DNA of 64,000 nt from Methanoculleus sp. 7T (GCF_023195915.1 NZ_JALPRP010000001.1:620001-684000), one strand, 5' to 3'; shown: positions 45,736-55,288, numbered from the stretch's first letter. The notes: generated by a model not told the origin, from the sequence alone. Numbers and translations are program-made.

Positions 45736-46514
45736 CGTCACAGCCTCCTCACTCCTAGATGGAGTGCAGAGGCCATTAACCTTCTTTTGCTGCATCAGGT
45801 GAAGGATACCCTCCCCCTACTGGCCGGAACGCCCGGAGCTCGACCACCGCTAGCCTCGCGGCGCCCGGGCCGGTCACCAATCGCATTGGAGGGGACTACT
45901 GGAGCACTTCAGCTAAAATTTCCCCTGAAAACTGCCCTGGTTTGGCGGGTGGGGGAATCATGGCTCCGTTTGTGCTCCGGGCATGGCTTCCGTACGGGGG
46001 GGAGGGGGCGAGCCCCATACGCGCTAACGTTTGGTATGGAGACTCATGAGAATGGCGCTCGATTCAGGAGATGGGGGTCGGTTTCGGGTATTATTGACCG
46101 GTCTGCAGTCAATAAACCACCTTCTTAGAATACGGTATTGATCCTTGTCGGGGAGTACGAGATGAGAGCCCGACCGGCTCGTTCCGGGAGGTTACCATGC
46201 CCCGGGCAGGGTTTTCCCCGGGTATCGCCACACACTGCCCCCGCCCCAGGGGGGCGGGGGAGGAGGCCGGGCGGGGTGGGGGGTTCGCGGTATCGCCGCC
46301 TGCGGGGGGAGGGCGAGCCCCCTCCCCGGTCCCCACCCCTCGGGACGAGGCCCACCACGGTCCACAGCATGGGGTGAGAGCCTGGGGAATAGGTTGTTTT
46401 CCTGCGTACAGCCTCTCGCTCTGCCCGACCCCCTGGGCCGCCGGCATTGCCACCCAACACACCCCTGCAGGACCAGGCTTGAAAAAGAACTGGCGTTCTC
46501 CTATCTGCCGTCGC
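45736..46514. repeat. GC-rich intergenic region with hairpin repeats
   Basis: No convincing gene. Repeat units of the dispersed GC-rich family appear at about 45995-46015 (GGGGGGGAGGGGGCGAGCCCC) and 46303-46327 (GGGGAGGGCGAGCCCCCTCCCC), with TATCGCC at 46291 as a possible outer arm. An oligo-T on the minus strand near 46485 may end the SelB-like gene. Confidence 0.55.
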
Positions 46515-47480
46515 TCAGGGCAGTTCGATGCGTCCGGCGATCCGGAGTTTCCCGCCCTCGAGGTAGTGGAGCACCGCCGTATCCCCGGGGAGGTAGACAA
46601 GGTCTTTTTCAAGCGCGAGCGTGAGCGTCGGCTGCCGCCAGTCTCCGTCGTCCCGCACCGCCTCCACCCGCGCCGGGATGAACTGCATCCAGTGACCGAT
46701 GTGGAGGACCGTCCCTGCCGTGAGCGGTGCCGGCCAGTATTTGACCAGGTGAGCCCGTACCTCAAGGCTCGTCCTGGACTGGACTGCAGGGTCGTTTGAG
46801 AGGACGAAGCCGCGGTCCAGTTCGTCGGACTCGATGTTCTTGAGCGCGAGTCCCACGCGGTCGCCCTCGGCAGCCCAGTCGAAGTCGTCGTCATGCTTCT
46901 GGATGGACCGCACCATGATGGCCTTCTCGCCCGGGTAGACCTTCAGGGTGTCGTGCTTCCTGATGCCGCCCCGCACAACGCCCCCAAGGATAACCGTTCC
47001 GATGCCGCGGACATTGAAGTGGTGATCGAGGGGGATCGTCCCCACAACCCCGGCCGCGGGCTCGACGGACTGACGGGCGTGCGCCTCGCGAAGCAGACGG
47101 TCGCGCAGCGTGATCGGATCCTCGTCCACGAACTCGTAATGCTCAAGCACCGTCCCACGCAGGAGCGGCGCGAGATCCCCAGAGGTGAGGTAGTTTTGGA
47201 GCACGATGTAGCCCCGGTCCACCCCAGCCTCGTTGAGCATCAGGACCCACTCACCGAACGTCGGGGTGATCTCGCCGACCACGACGAGGGCCGCATCAGC
47301 CATCGATGCGGCATAGAAGAGCGGGGCCAGCCGCTCGGGATACCGTGTCGGCTCGATGATCGTAACGGTATCGGCGCCCTTCTTCAGGTTATAGAAGGTG
47401 ATATCGGAGACCGTGCCTTTCTTCCCGAGGTCTTTCGCGTAACCCGCGGGTCCCAGCACGGCAAGATTCAGATTGCCCAT
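46515..47480 (-). CDS. SelB-like elongation-factor paralogue with degenerate G domain (aSelBL)
   Basis: 321 residues with the domain order of an EF-Tu/SelB protein. The P-loop is lost: the N-terminus reads VLGPAGYAKDLGKKGTVSD where GHVDHGKT would be, and no NKxD is seen. The beta-barrel domain 2 is well kept (PLDHHFNVRGIGTVILGGVVRGG, GDRVGLALKNIESDELDRG), followed by domain 3 (AHLVKYWPAPLTAGTVLHIGHW). This matches the archaeal SelB-like family described as lacking GTPase motifs; its role is unknown. No selenocysteine genes are visible nearby. Confidence 0.82.
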   Translation of the reverse strand: MGNLNLAVLGPAGYAKDLGKKGTVSDITFYNLKKGADTVTIIEPTRYPERLAPLFYAASMADAALVVVGEITPTFGEWVLMLNEAGVDRGYIVLQNYLTSGDLAPLLRGTVLEHYEFVDEDPITLRDRLLREAHARQSVEPAAGVVGTIPLDHHFNVRGIGTVILGGVVRGGIRKHDTLKVYPGEKAIMVRSIQKHDDDFDWAAEGDRVGLALKNIESDELDRGFVLSNDPAVQSRTSLEVRAHLVKYWPAPLTAGTVLHIGHWMQFIPARVEAVRDDGDWRQPTLTLALEKDLVYLPGDTAVLHYLEGGKLRIAGRIELP

Positions 47481-47677
47481 GGCAGATCTCTTGGTTATCT
47501 AACAGTATGAGGTTTGCTCCGCATTTGCACCAAGGCATCTCGTAATCCTGCGCACCCCGGGTTTGATGCACTACCCCGGCATTTTGCAGGCACGGCTAGG
47601 CATGCAGCGGACGCTAGACACACCGTGTGGTTAAGCAAATCAATTTTAACAAAGTAAGATTAACTTTAATACACATT

Positions 47678-48622
47678 ATGCGAGGAACGGCATCGATCAC
47701 AATTCCGGTGCTCACCTGCGCACTTCTCGGCAGCATGGCCTGTGCGGTCGCTCTTGGGTCGGTCTCCCCAGGAACTCTGGCCACGCTGCCGAACGCGTGG
47801 ATGATCATCTGGGATGTCAGAATACCGAGGGTGATCACCGCAGCACTGGTCGGATGCGCGCTAGCCGTAGCGGGCACGGCCATGCAGGGGCTATTTCGGA
47901 ACCCCATGGCGGACCCCTACATCATCGGCACCTCGTCCGGCGGGGCGCTCGGGGCTACAGTCGCGATCGTCCTCTTTGCCGGCGCAGGACGGCCGATACT
48001 TGCATTCGTCGGGGCGATGGCCGCCACATTCGCCGTCTACTTCATCGCCCGCAAGGGGGGCAAGATCCCTGTCGAAACGCTTCTCCTCTCCGGCGTCGCC
48101 CTCTCGACGCTCCTCTCGGCGCTCCTTTCATTTCTCATGTATACCGCAGGAAGGGACCTACACCAGATCATGTTCTGGCTGATGGGAGGGTTCGGGAACA
48201 TATCGTGGAACGACGTCATCATCGCCCTCCCCATCTTGATCGGGTGCATAGCGGTCTATTTCTTTGCGCGCGACGTCAACATCCTCGCCCTGAACGAGGA
48301 AGACGCAATCCATCTCGGCGTGAACGTCGAGCGGCTGAAACAGATTCTCCTTGCCCTAAGTGCGTTCTTGGCGGGAACCGCCGTTTCCGTAGCGGGATCG
48401 ATCGGGTTCATCGGCCTGATCACCCCGCATGTGATGCGGTTGATCGTCGGACCCGACCACCGCATACTCTTCCCCGCGGCTGCCCTTGCAGGCGCCATCC
48501 TCCTCGTATGGTCCGATACGCTCACAAGAACCTTCACAAACAGTATGCCGGTCGGGATTATAACCGCCTGTTTCGGCGCACCGTTCTTCATATATCTTCT
48601 GCGGAGTCGGATGCGAGCATGA
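47678..48622 (+). CDS. FecCD/BtuC-type ABC importer permease
   Basis: 314 residues (331 from GTG 47627) with about nine to ten membrane helices. Typical motifs are RIPRVITAALVGCALAVAGTAMQGLFRNPMADP, IIGTSSGGALGA, LLLSGVALSTLLSALLSFLMY and SIGFIGLITPHVMRLIVGPDHR. It transports corrinoid, haem or ferric siderophore with the ATPase and binding protein downstream. ATG 47678 has no ribosome site; a TATA-like box (CAATTTTAAC, 47641-47650) about 33 bases ahead fits a near-leaderless message, which is why I prefer it to the GTG. Confidence 0.9.
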   Translation: MRGTASITIPVLTCALLGSMACAVALGSVSPGTLATLPNAWMIIWDVRIPRVITAALVGCALAVAGTAMQGLFRNPMADPYIIGTSSGGALGATVAIVLFAGAGRPILAFVGAMAATFAVYFIARKGGKIPVETLLLSGVALSTLLSALLSFLMYTAGRDLHQIMFWLMGGFGNISWNDVIIALPILIGCIAVYFFARDVNILALNEEDAIHLGVNVERLKQILLALSAFLAGTAVSVAGSIGFIGLITPHVMRLIVGPDHRILFPAAALAGAILLVWSDTLTRTFTNSMPVGIITACFGAPFFIYLLRSRMRA

Positions 48623-49881
48623 AACCGATCGAGATCGTCGATATCGACGTCTCCTACGGAGCAAAGAAGATCCTTGAAACGATCTCGTTTCACGCAAACA
48701 CAGGCGAGATCCTCGGGATCATCGGGCCGAACGGGTCGGGAAAGACTACGCTCCTCAAAGCGATGAGTAGAGTCATCCCTCCGGAGAACGGAGAGATCCG
48801 TCTCAACGATCGTGACTTGGGTACGCTCGGACATCGCGAACTTGCCCGCCTAGTCGCGGTCGTTCCCCAGGATATCTCAATCGGCTTTGATTACACGGTA
48901 CGCGACATCGTCATGATGGGGAGGCATCCCTACATCGGGAGACTTGCTTCCGAGACTCCCCGAGACGTGGAGATCTGCGACCATGCCATGCACCTTGCAA
49001 ACGTCGCCCACCTCGCCGGAATATCGGTGCATGATATCAGCGGCGGAGAACGTCAACGGGTGCTCATAGCGCGGGCGCTCGCCCAGGAACCAAAGGTCCT
49101 GCTGCTGGACGAAGCAACCTCGAACCTCGATGTCAGCCATCAGGTCGAGATCCTCAACATCATCAGGGGTCTCGCCGAGAAGATCACCGTAATAAGCGTT
49201 TTTCACGACCTAAACCTGGCAGCGTATTATTGCGACAGGCTCCTGCTTCTGAAAGATCGGAGGGTTTACGCAGTAGGGACGCCGGAGGAGGTCCTGACCT
49301 ACGAGAACATCCGGGCAATCTTTCGGATAGAGGCCCTTGTCAAACCGCATCCGATGACAGGGAAACCCTACATTCTCCCGGCGTACATGCATCAGTCAAG
49401 TGTGAGGGCGAACCGGCGGATACATGTCGTCTGCGGCGGGGGCACCGGATCCGACATTCTCTACCTGCTCCATGCTAGAGGCTTTACGGTCACTTGCGGT
49501 ATCCTGAACGTTCTGGACACAGATTACACAACGGCCGTGCGCCTTGGCCTTCCTTGCGTTGCAGAGCCCCCGTTTCACGGCATCACACCGGAGTCCCTCT
49601 CGGACCTCCGGGGATACCTCGACCACGCCGATGCCGTCATCGTTACGGCAATGCCGATCGGCAGGGGAAACATCGATAACCTCCGGGTGCTGCTCGACTA
49701 TCGAAAACCTATGTTCCTCTTCTACAGAGACGGCAACTCTGCGATGGAGGACTACACCGGCGGCGATGCCGACGCGGTGCTGACCGAGTTACAGGCGCGC
49801 GGCGCTCTTCGGGTCGAGGGGGCAGAGCAACTTCTTGCCCGCCTCCTTGATGAGCACTCCGATAGGGAACAGCCGGAATAA
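48619..49881 (+). CDS. FecE/BtuD-type ATPase with a C-terminal extension
   Basis: 420 residues. The first 260 are a standard importer ATPase: Walker A GPNGSGKTT, Q-loop VVPQDISIG, signature ISGGERQR, Walker B KVLLLDEATSNLD and FHDLNLAAYYCDR. About 160 further residues follow (HVVCGGGTGSDILYLLHARG, then GLPCVAEPPFHGITPESL and PMFLFYRDGNS). They look like an independent alpha/beta domain found in some archaeal relatives, which may sense the substrate or nucleotide. It overlaps the permease by four bases (ATGA). Confidence 0.88.
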   Translation: MKPIEIVDIDVSYGAKKILETISFHANTGEILGIIGPNGSGKTTLLKAMSRVIPPENGEIRLNDRDLGTLGHRELARLVAVVPQDISIGFDYTVRDIVMMGRHPYIGRLASETPRDVEICDHAMHLANVAHLAGISVHDISGGERQRVLIARALAQEPKVLLLDEATSNLDVSHQVEILNIIRGLAEKITVISVFHDLNLAAYYCDRLLLLKDRRVYAVGTPEEVLTYENIRAIFRIEALVKPHPMTGKPYILPAYMHQSSVRANRRIHVVCGGGTGSDILYLLHARGFTVTCGILNVLDTDYTTAVRLGLPCVAEPPFHGITPESLSDLRGYLDHADAVIVTAMPIGRGNIDNLRVLLDYRKPMFLFYRDGNSAMEDYTGGDADAVLTELQARGALRVEGAEQLLARLLDEHSDREQPE

Positions 49882-49991
49882 GCCGCTAAAGGCACTGAAA
49901 ACCGCGATATGCGTGGGATCGCTTCGGACTAGAGATGCAGGGAGGCGCTGGTCGACGAACAACGCGAGAGTCCAACGCAACGCTCATTTGT

Positions 49992-50003
49992 AAACTTTTA
50001 TTA
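49992..50003 (+). promoter_or_regulatory. TATA-like element of the binding-protein gene
   Basis: AAACTTTTATTA lies about 27-35 bases before the ATG at 50029. Transcription would start a few bases ahead of the codon, giving a nearly leaderless message separate from the permease operon. Confidence 0.5.
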
Positions 50004-50028
50004 CTATAACACAAGTGAACTTATAGTT

Positions 50029-51102
50029 ATGCGAAACACGCGCTTGGCATTCTCTGCCTCATTGATCGTCGTATTACTCCTGCTCTCCGGTACGGCAAGC
50101 GCAACACCGGTAATTCCCGGAGAACCGCACCCGAACGTCCCATCGGCGACGGGCGCCGACGAGCGATGCGTGACGGTGACGGACGACTTCGGGGAGACCG
50201 TCACCATCCGGGGAATACCGCAGAGGATCGTCTCGCTCGCGCCTTCCAACACCGAGATACTTTACGCCCTTGATCTTGGGGACCGGGTCGTCGGCGTCAC
50301 TGACTGCTGCGACTACCCACCGACTGCTTCGGACAAACCGAAAGTCGGCGGATACAGCGGCGTCAATATCGAGAAGGTGATTGCAGCGGAGCCGGACCTG
50401 GTCTTTGCTGCACCCGGCAACACGGAGGATACCGTCAAACGCCTGCGAACCCTTGGGATGACCGTCGTCGTCCTCAACCCTCGGACGGTTGACGACGTCC
50501 TGCAGGACGTTGAACTCGTCGGAGAGGCAACCGGGCAGGAGGAGCAGGCATCGGTGTGCGTGAAGGAACTTCGGAACCGCATTCGGGCTGTGACCGAAAA
50601 GACGGAGGGTCTGGCAGAGAAGCCGTCCGTCGCCCATGTCGTCTGGTACGATCCGATCTGGGTCAGCGGCAGGGGAACATTCCAGGACGAGGTGATCGCG
50701 ATGGCCGGGGGGACCAACGCATTCGGCTCGGTCGAGGAGTGGAGCATCGTCAGCCTTGAAGAGTTCATTACCACGGATCCGGAGTACATCTTCGTCAGCT
50801 CGGGCACCGGCATGTCCAAAGATGGGTATAATGCCGTTTACGATTACTTCATGAACGAACCTAGGATGCAGAGGCTCGATGCGGTCAGGAACGGTCACAT
50901 CTACATCATCAACGCCGATATCATCAGTCGAGGGGGCCCGCGGATCGTGGATGCGCTGGAAGAAGCAGCGGGAGACCTCTACCCGGACCTCTTCGGAACG
51001 GGCGCACCGAAAGCAACCCCGGCAGTTCAATCTCCGGGTTTCGGCGCGATCCCGCTCACCTGTGCATTGTTCATCGTCTTCATGACCCGAGTGAAGAGGT
51101 AG
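50029..51102 (+). CDS. BtuF/FecB-type substrate-binding protein with PGF-CTERM anchor
   Basis: 357 residues. Signal peptide RLAFSASLIVVLLLLSGTASA, then the two-lobe helical-backbone binding protein: ITVTDDFGETVTIRGIPQRIVSLAPSNTEIL-type N lobe, PKVGGYSGVNIEKVIAAEPDLVFA, and a C lobe with VAHVVWYDPIWVSGRG and IVSLEEFITTDPEYIFV. The C-terminus is SPGFGAIPLTCALFIVFMTRVKR, a PGF-CTERM-like sorting signal, so the protein is probably lipid-anchored outside. The ligand (cobalamin, haem or siderophore) is not determined. Confidence 0.9.
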   Translation: MRNTRLAFSASLIVVLLLLSGTASATPVIPGEPHPNVPSATGADERCVTVTDDFGETVTIRGIPQRIVSLAPSNTEILYALDLGDRVVGVTDCCDYPPTASDKPKVGGYSGVNIEKVIAAEPDLVFAAPGNTEDTVKRLRTLGMTVVVLNPRTVDDVLQDVELVGEATGQEEQASVCVKELRNRIRAVTEKTEGLAEKPSVAHVVWYDPIWVSGRGTFQDEVIAMAGGTNAFGSVEEWSIVSLEEFITTDPEYIFVSSGTGMSKDGYNAVYDYFMNEPRMQRLDAVRNGHIYIINADIISRGGPRIVDALEEAAGDLYPDLFGTGAPKATPAVQSPGFGAIPLTCALFIVFMTRVKR

Positions 51103-51118
51103 GCGGGAGCGACGCGGT

Positions 51119-51862
51119 ATGCGGGAGAAGAAAGCGATCGGCTGCTCCACTTGCTGCCTGATGGACCGGCCGCTTGAGGAGGCGCTCGACCTCATATCCA
51201 GCCGGGCGAACTTCGCGGAGATCCTCTCGGACGGTCCTCACTCCCTCTTCCTCGCCGAAGAGACCTGCTACTCATTCGACCTCCGGTACACGGTCCACGC
51301 CCCGGTCGCCGATATCAACATCGCATCCGATAACGAGCATCTGCGGAGAGCGGCCATCAGGGTCATCATGGACCTAGCGGAGATCTGCGACCGGATCGGC
51401 GCCGAACGGCTGGTCGTTCACCCGGGACACGTCTGGGGGGAAGAGGTGCGGAGCGCCGCCCGAAGGGCCCTCGATCGCTCGTTGGATGAGTTGGCAGCAG
51501 CCCAAGGAGACGCAAACGTCCGGTTCGCCGTCGAGAATATGGGGGCTTGGGATGTCTGTTTCTTCAGGGAGCCGGGGTTCCTCGACCGTCTTGCCGGTCG
51601 CGGCCTCGGCTTCGCCCTCGATGTGGGACATGCCCATGTCAACGGCAACCTAGAGCCATTCTTGGAAGAGGGGGGAGCGATCCACGTCCACCTGCACGAC
51701 AACTGCGGCGGTCGGGATGACCACTTGGCATGCGGCGAGGGGACGATCGATTTTTGCCGTGTAATGCAGGCCCTTCCACGGAGCGCTACGAAGGTCGTCG
51801 AGCCGGTTTCGTTTCATCAATACGAGTCGAGCCTTGAACACCTGAGATCAGTCTTTCCCTAA
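51119..51862 (+). CDS. Xylose isomerase-like TIM-barrel protein
   Basis: 247 residues of the AP endonuclease 2/sugar-phosphate isomerase barrel. Likely metal ligands lie in TVHAPVADINIAS, LVVHPGHV, FAVENMG, FALDVGHAHVNG and IHVHLHDNCGGRDDH. It begins 16 bases after the binding-protein stop. Such proteins include isomerases, epimerases and lyases; the substrate cannot be told. Its place behind a possible corrinoid importer hints at ligand modification. Confidence 0.85.
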   Translation: MREKKAIGCSTCCLMDRPLEEALDLISSRANFAEILSDGPHSLFLAEETCYSFDLRYTVHAPVADINIASDNEHLRRAAIRVIMDLAEICDRIGAERLVVHPGHVWGEEVRSAARRALDRSLDELAAAQGDANVRFAVENMGAWDVCFFREPGFLDRLAGRGLGFALDVGHAHVNGNLEPFLEEGGAIHVHLHDNCGGRDDHLACGEGTIDFCRVMQALPRSATKVVEPVSFHQYESSLEHLRSVFP

Positions 51863-51865
51863 TGC

Positions 51866-52267
51866 TCATGGGCCCCGCCCGATCAGCCGTTCAACCGCCG
51901 CACGGAACTCCCGGAACTCTTTTGAGCCCTCCGGCCCGGGGGAACCGGGATAGGCGTTTGCGCCCCGCGCGACGATACGGCGTCCGTCCATCTCCAGCCG
52001 AAGGTGCCAGTAGGTGACGTCGCAACAGGAGTACGCGGAGACGTACTCGGGCTCCCACTCCCAGACACCGAGCTGATCTACGATCTTCCGGAACCGCGCC
52101 CACTCCTCGTCAGTGGGCGACGCCTCCATCACAACCCCCGAGTAGCCGCCTGCGCTCGCCCATTCGTAGAGGAGCCGGGCGTCCACGAGCCTGACGTAGA
52201 GGGACGGCCCGACGCTCCCGCCAATATAGAACTCGAACGCCGACGGAAGGGGGGCACCGGTGCACAT
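51866..52267 (-). CDS. Hypothetical protein
   Basis: 133 residues from ATG 52267; the frame is open back into the ecfT gene. No recognised domain. Trp/Tyr-rich (WEWEPEYVSAYSCCDVTYWHLRLEMDGRRIV) and no membrane helix. It lies 7 bases after the ecfT stop, so it may be co-transcribed. It converges on the TIM-barrel gene with only 3 bases between stops. Confidence 0.65.
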   Translation of the reverse strand: MCTGAPLPSAFEFYIGGSVGPSLYVRLVDARLLYEWASAGGYSGVVMEASPTDEEWARFRKIVDQLGVWEWEPEYVSAYSCCDVTYWHLRLEMDGRRIVARGANAYPGSPGPEGSKEFREFRAAVERLIGRGP

Positions 52268-52274
52268 GGTCTGG

Positions 52275-53060
52275 TTATACGACCAGCAGGGCCAAATACC
52301 CTGCGAAGAGAAGCCCCATGCAAGAGATGCAGGCAAGATCGGTCCTGCCCACGGCGAGGTCGCGCAGAGGCGTCCGGGTGCCGGACCGATAGCCCCGCAG
52401 ATCGATAGTCAGCCCGAGGACCGTCGCTTTTCCAAGCGAGTTTGCGACCAGCGGGATGATGATGGGAAAGAGGCCCCTGACCTTTCCTGCCGGGCCTCTT
52501 CCCGGATTGTAGGCCCTGGCGAGCTGCGCCTCATGGATCCGCTTTCCCTCCAGTTGGAGGCTCGGGATAAACCGGAGCGCGATCAGGAAGATGAGCGTGT
52601 AGTCGACCGGCATCCTGAGACGGTCCATGACGTGGACGAGGTCGCGCGGCTGGGTGGATATGACCAGGAGTTGAAAAGCAAAGAGCATCGCCGCAAACCG
52701 GAGCGACATCGCAAGCGCAAGGTCGATCGCCCCTGCCGTGACGGGGAAGGCCCCGCCGACGACCGGGACCGCCGGCGGGACCATGTAGCCGAGGGTCTCT
52801 CCGCTCCGGATGGTGAGGAGGGTGAGGACGAGGAGGCTTGCCGCAAGCGAGAGAAGCAGGGGCACCTGGCGGAGAAGGTCGCGGGCGAGCCCTCCCGCCG
52901 CCGCTGCGACCACGACCGCCCCGGCAAGAGCGGCAAGCATCACGGTGTCGCTCGTCAACACGGCGATTCCCACGACAACAGCCGCAAAGATCAGTTTGGT
53001 GAGCGGGTGGGGGCGGTGAAAGGCGCTCTCTCGGGTGGCATACTGCATAATCTCGGACAT
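52275..53060 (-). CDS. ecfT: ECF transporter T component
   Basis: 261-residue CbiQ/EcfT-family membrane scaffold. ESAFHRPHPLTKLIFAAVVVG is the conserved start. The C-terminal coupling helices show Ala-Arg-Gly-type features in AQLARAYNPGRGP and LTIDLRGYRSGTRTPL. ATG 53060 has GAGGAGG just ahead. The first 70 bases overlap the end of the ATPase gene in another frame. Confidence 0.9.
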   Translation of the reverse strand: MSEIMQYATRESAFHRPHPLTKLIFAAVVVGIAVLTSDTVMLAALAGAVVVAAAAGGLARDLLRQVPLLLSLAASLLVLTLLTIRSGETLGYMVPPAVPVVGGAFPVTAGAIDLALAMSLRFAAMLFAFQLLVISTQPRDLVHVMDRLRMPVDYTLIFLIALRFIPSLQLEGKRIHEAQLARAYNPGRGPAGKVRGLFPIIIPLVANSLGKATVLGLTIDLRGYRSGTRTPLRDLAVGRTDLACISCMGLLFAGYLALLVV

Positions 53061-54499
53061 GGCTCCTCCTCGGATCTTCTCTCGTCTCGGACGATTCTTC
53101 CCTGCTCCATCCGGACGATGCGGTCCGCATAATCTTCTACCAGACGCATGTCGTGCGACACCATGACGATCGTGCGGCCTTCCTGCCGCAGGCGGCTAAG
53201 GATCTCCATGACCCGGGCCGATTCGTAGGCATCGAGTCCCGTCGTCGGCTCGTCGAGCACGATCACCTTCGGTCTCATGGCGATGACGCAGGCGAGCGCA
53301 AGCCGCTGCCGTTCGCCCCGCGAGAGGGACCGCGGGTAGGCGGCCTTCCGATGAAGAAGACCGACCTCGCGGAGGGCTGCGCCGACCGTCTGCTCGGGGC
53401 AGCCGGGGCTGATGTTCCGAAGGCCGAACGCCACCTCATCCTCCACAGTCTCCGCAAAGAGCATGGTGTCCGGGTTCTGGAAGACCAGGCCCACATGGCG
53501 TGCGAGGTCGGCTATCGGGGCGACCGCGGCATCGAGGCCGTCGACGAAGACGCTCCCCTCGGTGGGGCGGAGCAGCCCGTTGAAATGCTTTACAAGCGTC
53601 GTCTTCCCAGACCCGTTCTCCCCGACCACGGCCACGATCTCGCCGGGAGCGACCTCGAGGTCGACGCCTCGGAGAGCCGCCGTCCCGTCGTAGCGGTGAA
53701 CGAGCCCCCGGACGGATATGATGGGGGCTGCCGCGCTTTGGGGCGCTGCATGTCGGGCGCCGCACTTCTTGAAACTATCCTGCGTCATCCGTGCAGGAGA
53801 TCCCTCCTGCGCGATCGTCCCGTCTTCAATCAGGAGCATCTTATCTGCGATGGCGGCAAGTTCGTCGAGTTTCTGCTCGACGATGAGCACGGCCGCGCCC
53901 TCCTCCGAGAGCCGCCGGAGGAGAGCGGATATCGCGCGGGTCGCCTTCGTGTCCAACTCGGCGGTCGGTTCGTCCAGGATGAGGATCTTCGTGCCGAGGG
54001 CGAGGGTTGCGGCGATGGCGACCCGTTGCTTCTGCCCCCCGGAGAGGGTGTGCGGGGCGCGGTCCGCGAGATCGGCGATCCCGGTCGCCTCCATCACGCG
54101 GCGGAGCCTCCCTCGCATCTCCTCTCGGGAGAGTCCGAGGTTCTCAAGCCCTGACGCAACCTCCTCCTCGACCGTCGAGAATATGAGTTGGGCGTCGGCA
54201 TCATCGAAGACCACGCCGAGATGCCTGCCGATCTCGGCCATGCCGCGGTAGTCCCGAACGCTCTTTCCGAAGATGGTGACCGCGCCCCCAAGCGTGCCGC
54301 CGTACTCGTGGTGGAGGATGCCGGATGCCGCAAGGCAGAGAGTCGTCTTCCCCGCCCCGGTAGGGCCGGTGACGAAGATAATCTCGCCCTCCCGAAGATC
54401 GAGGTCGATCCCGCGGAGTGCCGGGGACTCGGACCCGGGATACGTGTAGGAGACGCCTCGAAGAGAGAGGGCGGCCTCCCGGCCGACTTCAGGAGTCAT
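52991..54499 (-). CDS. ecfA: ECF transporter ATPase, two fused halves
   Basis: 502 residues with two complete ABC ATPase domains, equivalent to EcfA1-EcfA2. First half: GPTGAGKTT, LSGGQKQRVAIA, ILILDEPTAELD. Second half: GENGSGKTT, LSRGERQRLALA, VIVLDEPTTGLD. The second signature has Arg in place of Gly. The last 30 residues (from about QGRIVRDERRSEEE) run into the ecfT gene in another frame and look unconserved. ATG 54499 is chosen; the track upstream overlaps ecfS by only 11 bases. Confidence 0.9.
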   Translation of the reverse strand: MTPEVGREAALSLRGVSYTYPGSESPALRGIDLDLREGEIIFVTGPTGAGKTTLCLAASGILHHEYGGTLGGAVTIFGKSVRDYRGMAEIGRHLGVVFDDADAQLIFSTVEEEVASGLENLGLSREEMRGRLRRVMEATGIADLADRAPHTLSGGQKQRVAIAATLALGTKILILDEPTAELDTKATRAISALLRRLSEEGAAVLIVEQKLDELAAIADKMLLIEDGTIAQEGSPARMTQDSFKKCGARHAAPQSAAAPIISVRGLVHRYDGTAALRGVDLEVAPGEIVAVVGENGSGKTTLVKHFNGLLRPTEGSVFVDGLDAAVAPIADLARHVGLVFQNPDTMLFAETVEDEVAFGLRNISPGCPEQTVGAALREVGLLHRKAAYPRSLSRGERQRLALACVIAMRPKVIVLDEPTTGLDAYESARVMEILSRLRQEGRTIVMVSHDMRLVEDYADRIVRMEQGRIVRDERRSEEEPCPRLCSMPPERAPFTAPTRSPN

Positions 54500-55055
54500 C
54501 GGCCGTTCCTGCGCCGCGTGACGGAGCCGCTTGCCGGATGCCCCGCGAGAGAGCCCGCGACGCCGGCACCTCGAGCGCCTGGGCAACGACGGCGTTGACC
54601 GTTGCCGTGATGAGAACAATCGGCACGGTGACCGCGAGGAAGGCGCCGATGGTACCGAACTTGCCGAGGACCGTCGGAGCCACTGCAAGGAGCGCGATGA
54701 GGATGAAGGCGAACCCGCTTGCCATGGTGGCAAAGAGCGTCGTCACCGCCGGGGCAAACGCGAAGCGCTCTCTCAACGCAAGGTAGGTTCCGAGGCAGAC
54801 GACCGCTCCGAGGGGTTCGCTGATGAGGTTCGCGGGCGGGAAGATCGAGTGACTGAGAAGTGCACAGATGATGCCCGCCACAAAACCGATCCCGAGGGCC
54901 TCCCGGAACGTGGGCACGATGAGGATGATGGCGAGGCTATAGAAGGCAATCACGAGGTTCGATACGATGGGGCCGGGGATCAGGAGGGACATGTACCTGA
55001 TGATGGCCCCTACGGCAAGGAGTATGCCGACGATTGCAATGTCTCTTGATTTCAT
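54489..55055 (-). CDS. ECF transporter substrate-binding S component
   Basis: 188-residue membrane protein with about five to six helices (DIAIVGILLAVGAIIRYM, LVIAFYSLAIILIVPTF, LGIGFVAGIICALLSHSIF, VTTLFATMASGFAFILIAL). Lead gene of the S-A-T operon. The substrate, presumably a vitamin, is not recognised. The C-terminal 30 residues are charged and overlap the ATPase start. Confidence 0.82.
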   Translation of the reverse strand: MKSRDIAIVGILLAVGAIIRYMSLLIPGPIVSNLVIAFYSLAIILIVPTFREALGIGFVAGIICALLSHSIFPPANLISEPLGAVVCLGTYLALRERFAFAPAVTTLFATMASGFAFILIALLAVAPTVLGKFGTIGAFLAVTVPIVLITATVNAVVAQALEVPASRALSRGIRQAAPSRGAGTADDS

Positions 55056-55288
55056 GGTATCAATCTCAAATTAAACTTCGACAGGCTATCCGGTTTTGAG
55101 GATTCGGGAAAAGATCAGTAACGCCAACGTGGCTGGAAAGGGGCCGGAAGAGTCCTCCGGGAGTAGTCTTGGAGGCGATGAATATGCTAAGCATTACCAT
55201 AGTCGTTATTGTACAGAAAGAGTCATTGATGTATATATATCTACCGAGAGGACCATGAGACCGGGGTCGTGCCCCGGCTCCAAGAAGG

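Noticed and set aside
46197-46799. 200-residue plus-strand frame across the repeat region
   Set aside because: It runs through GC hairpin repeats and into the SelB-like gene on the opposite strand.
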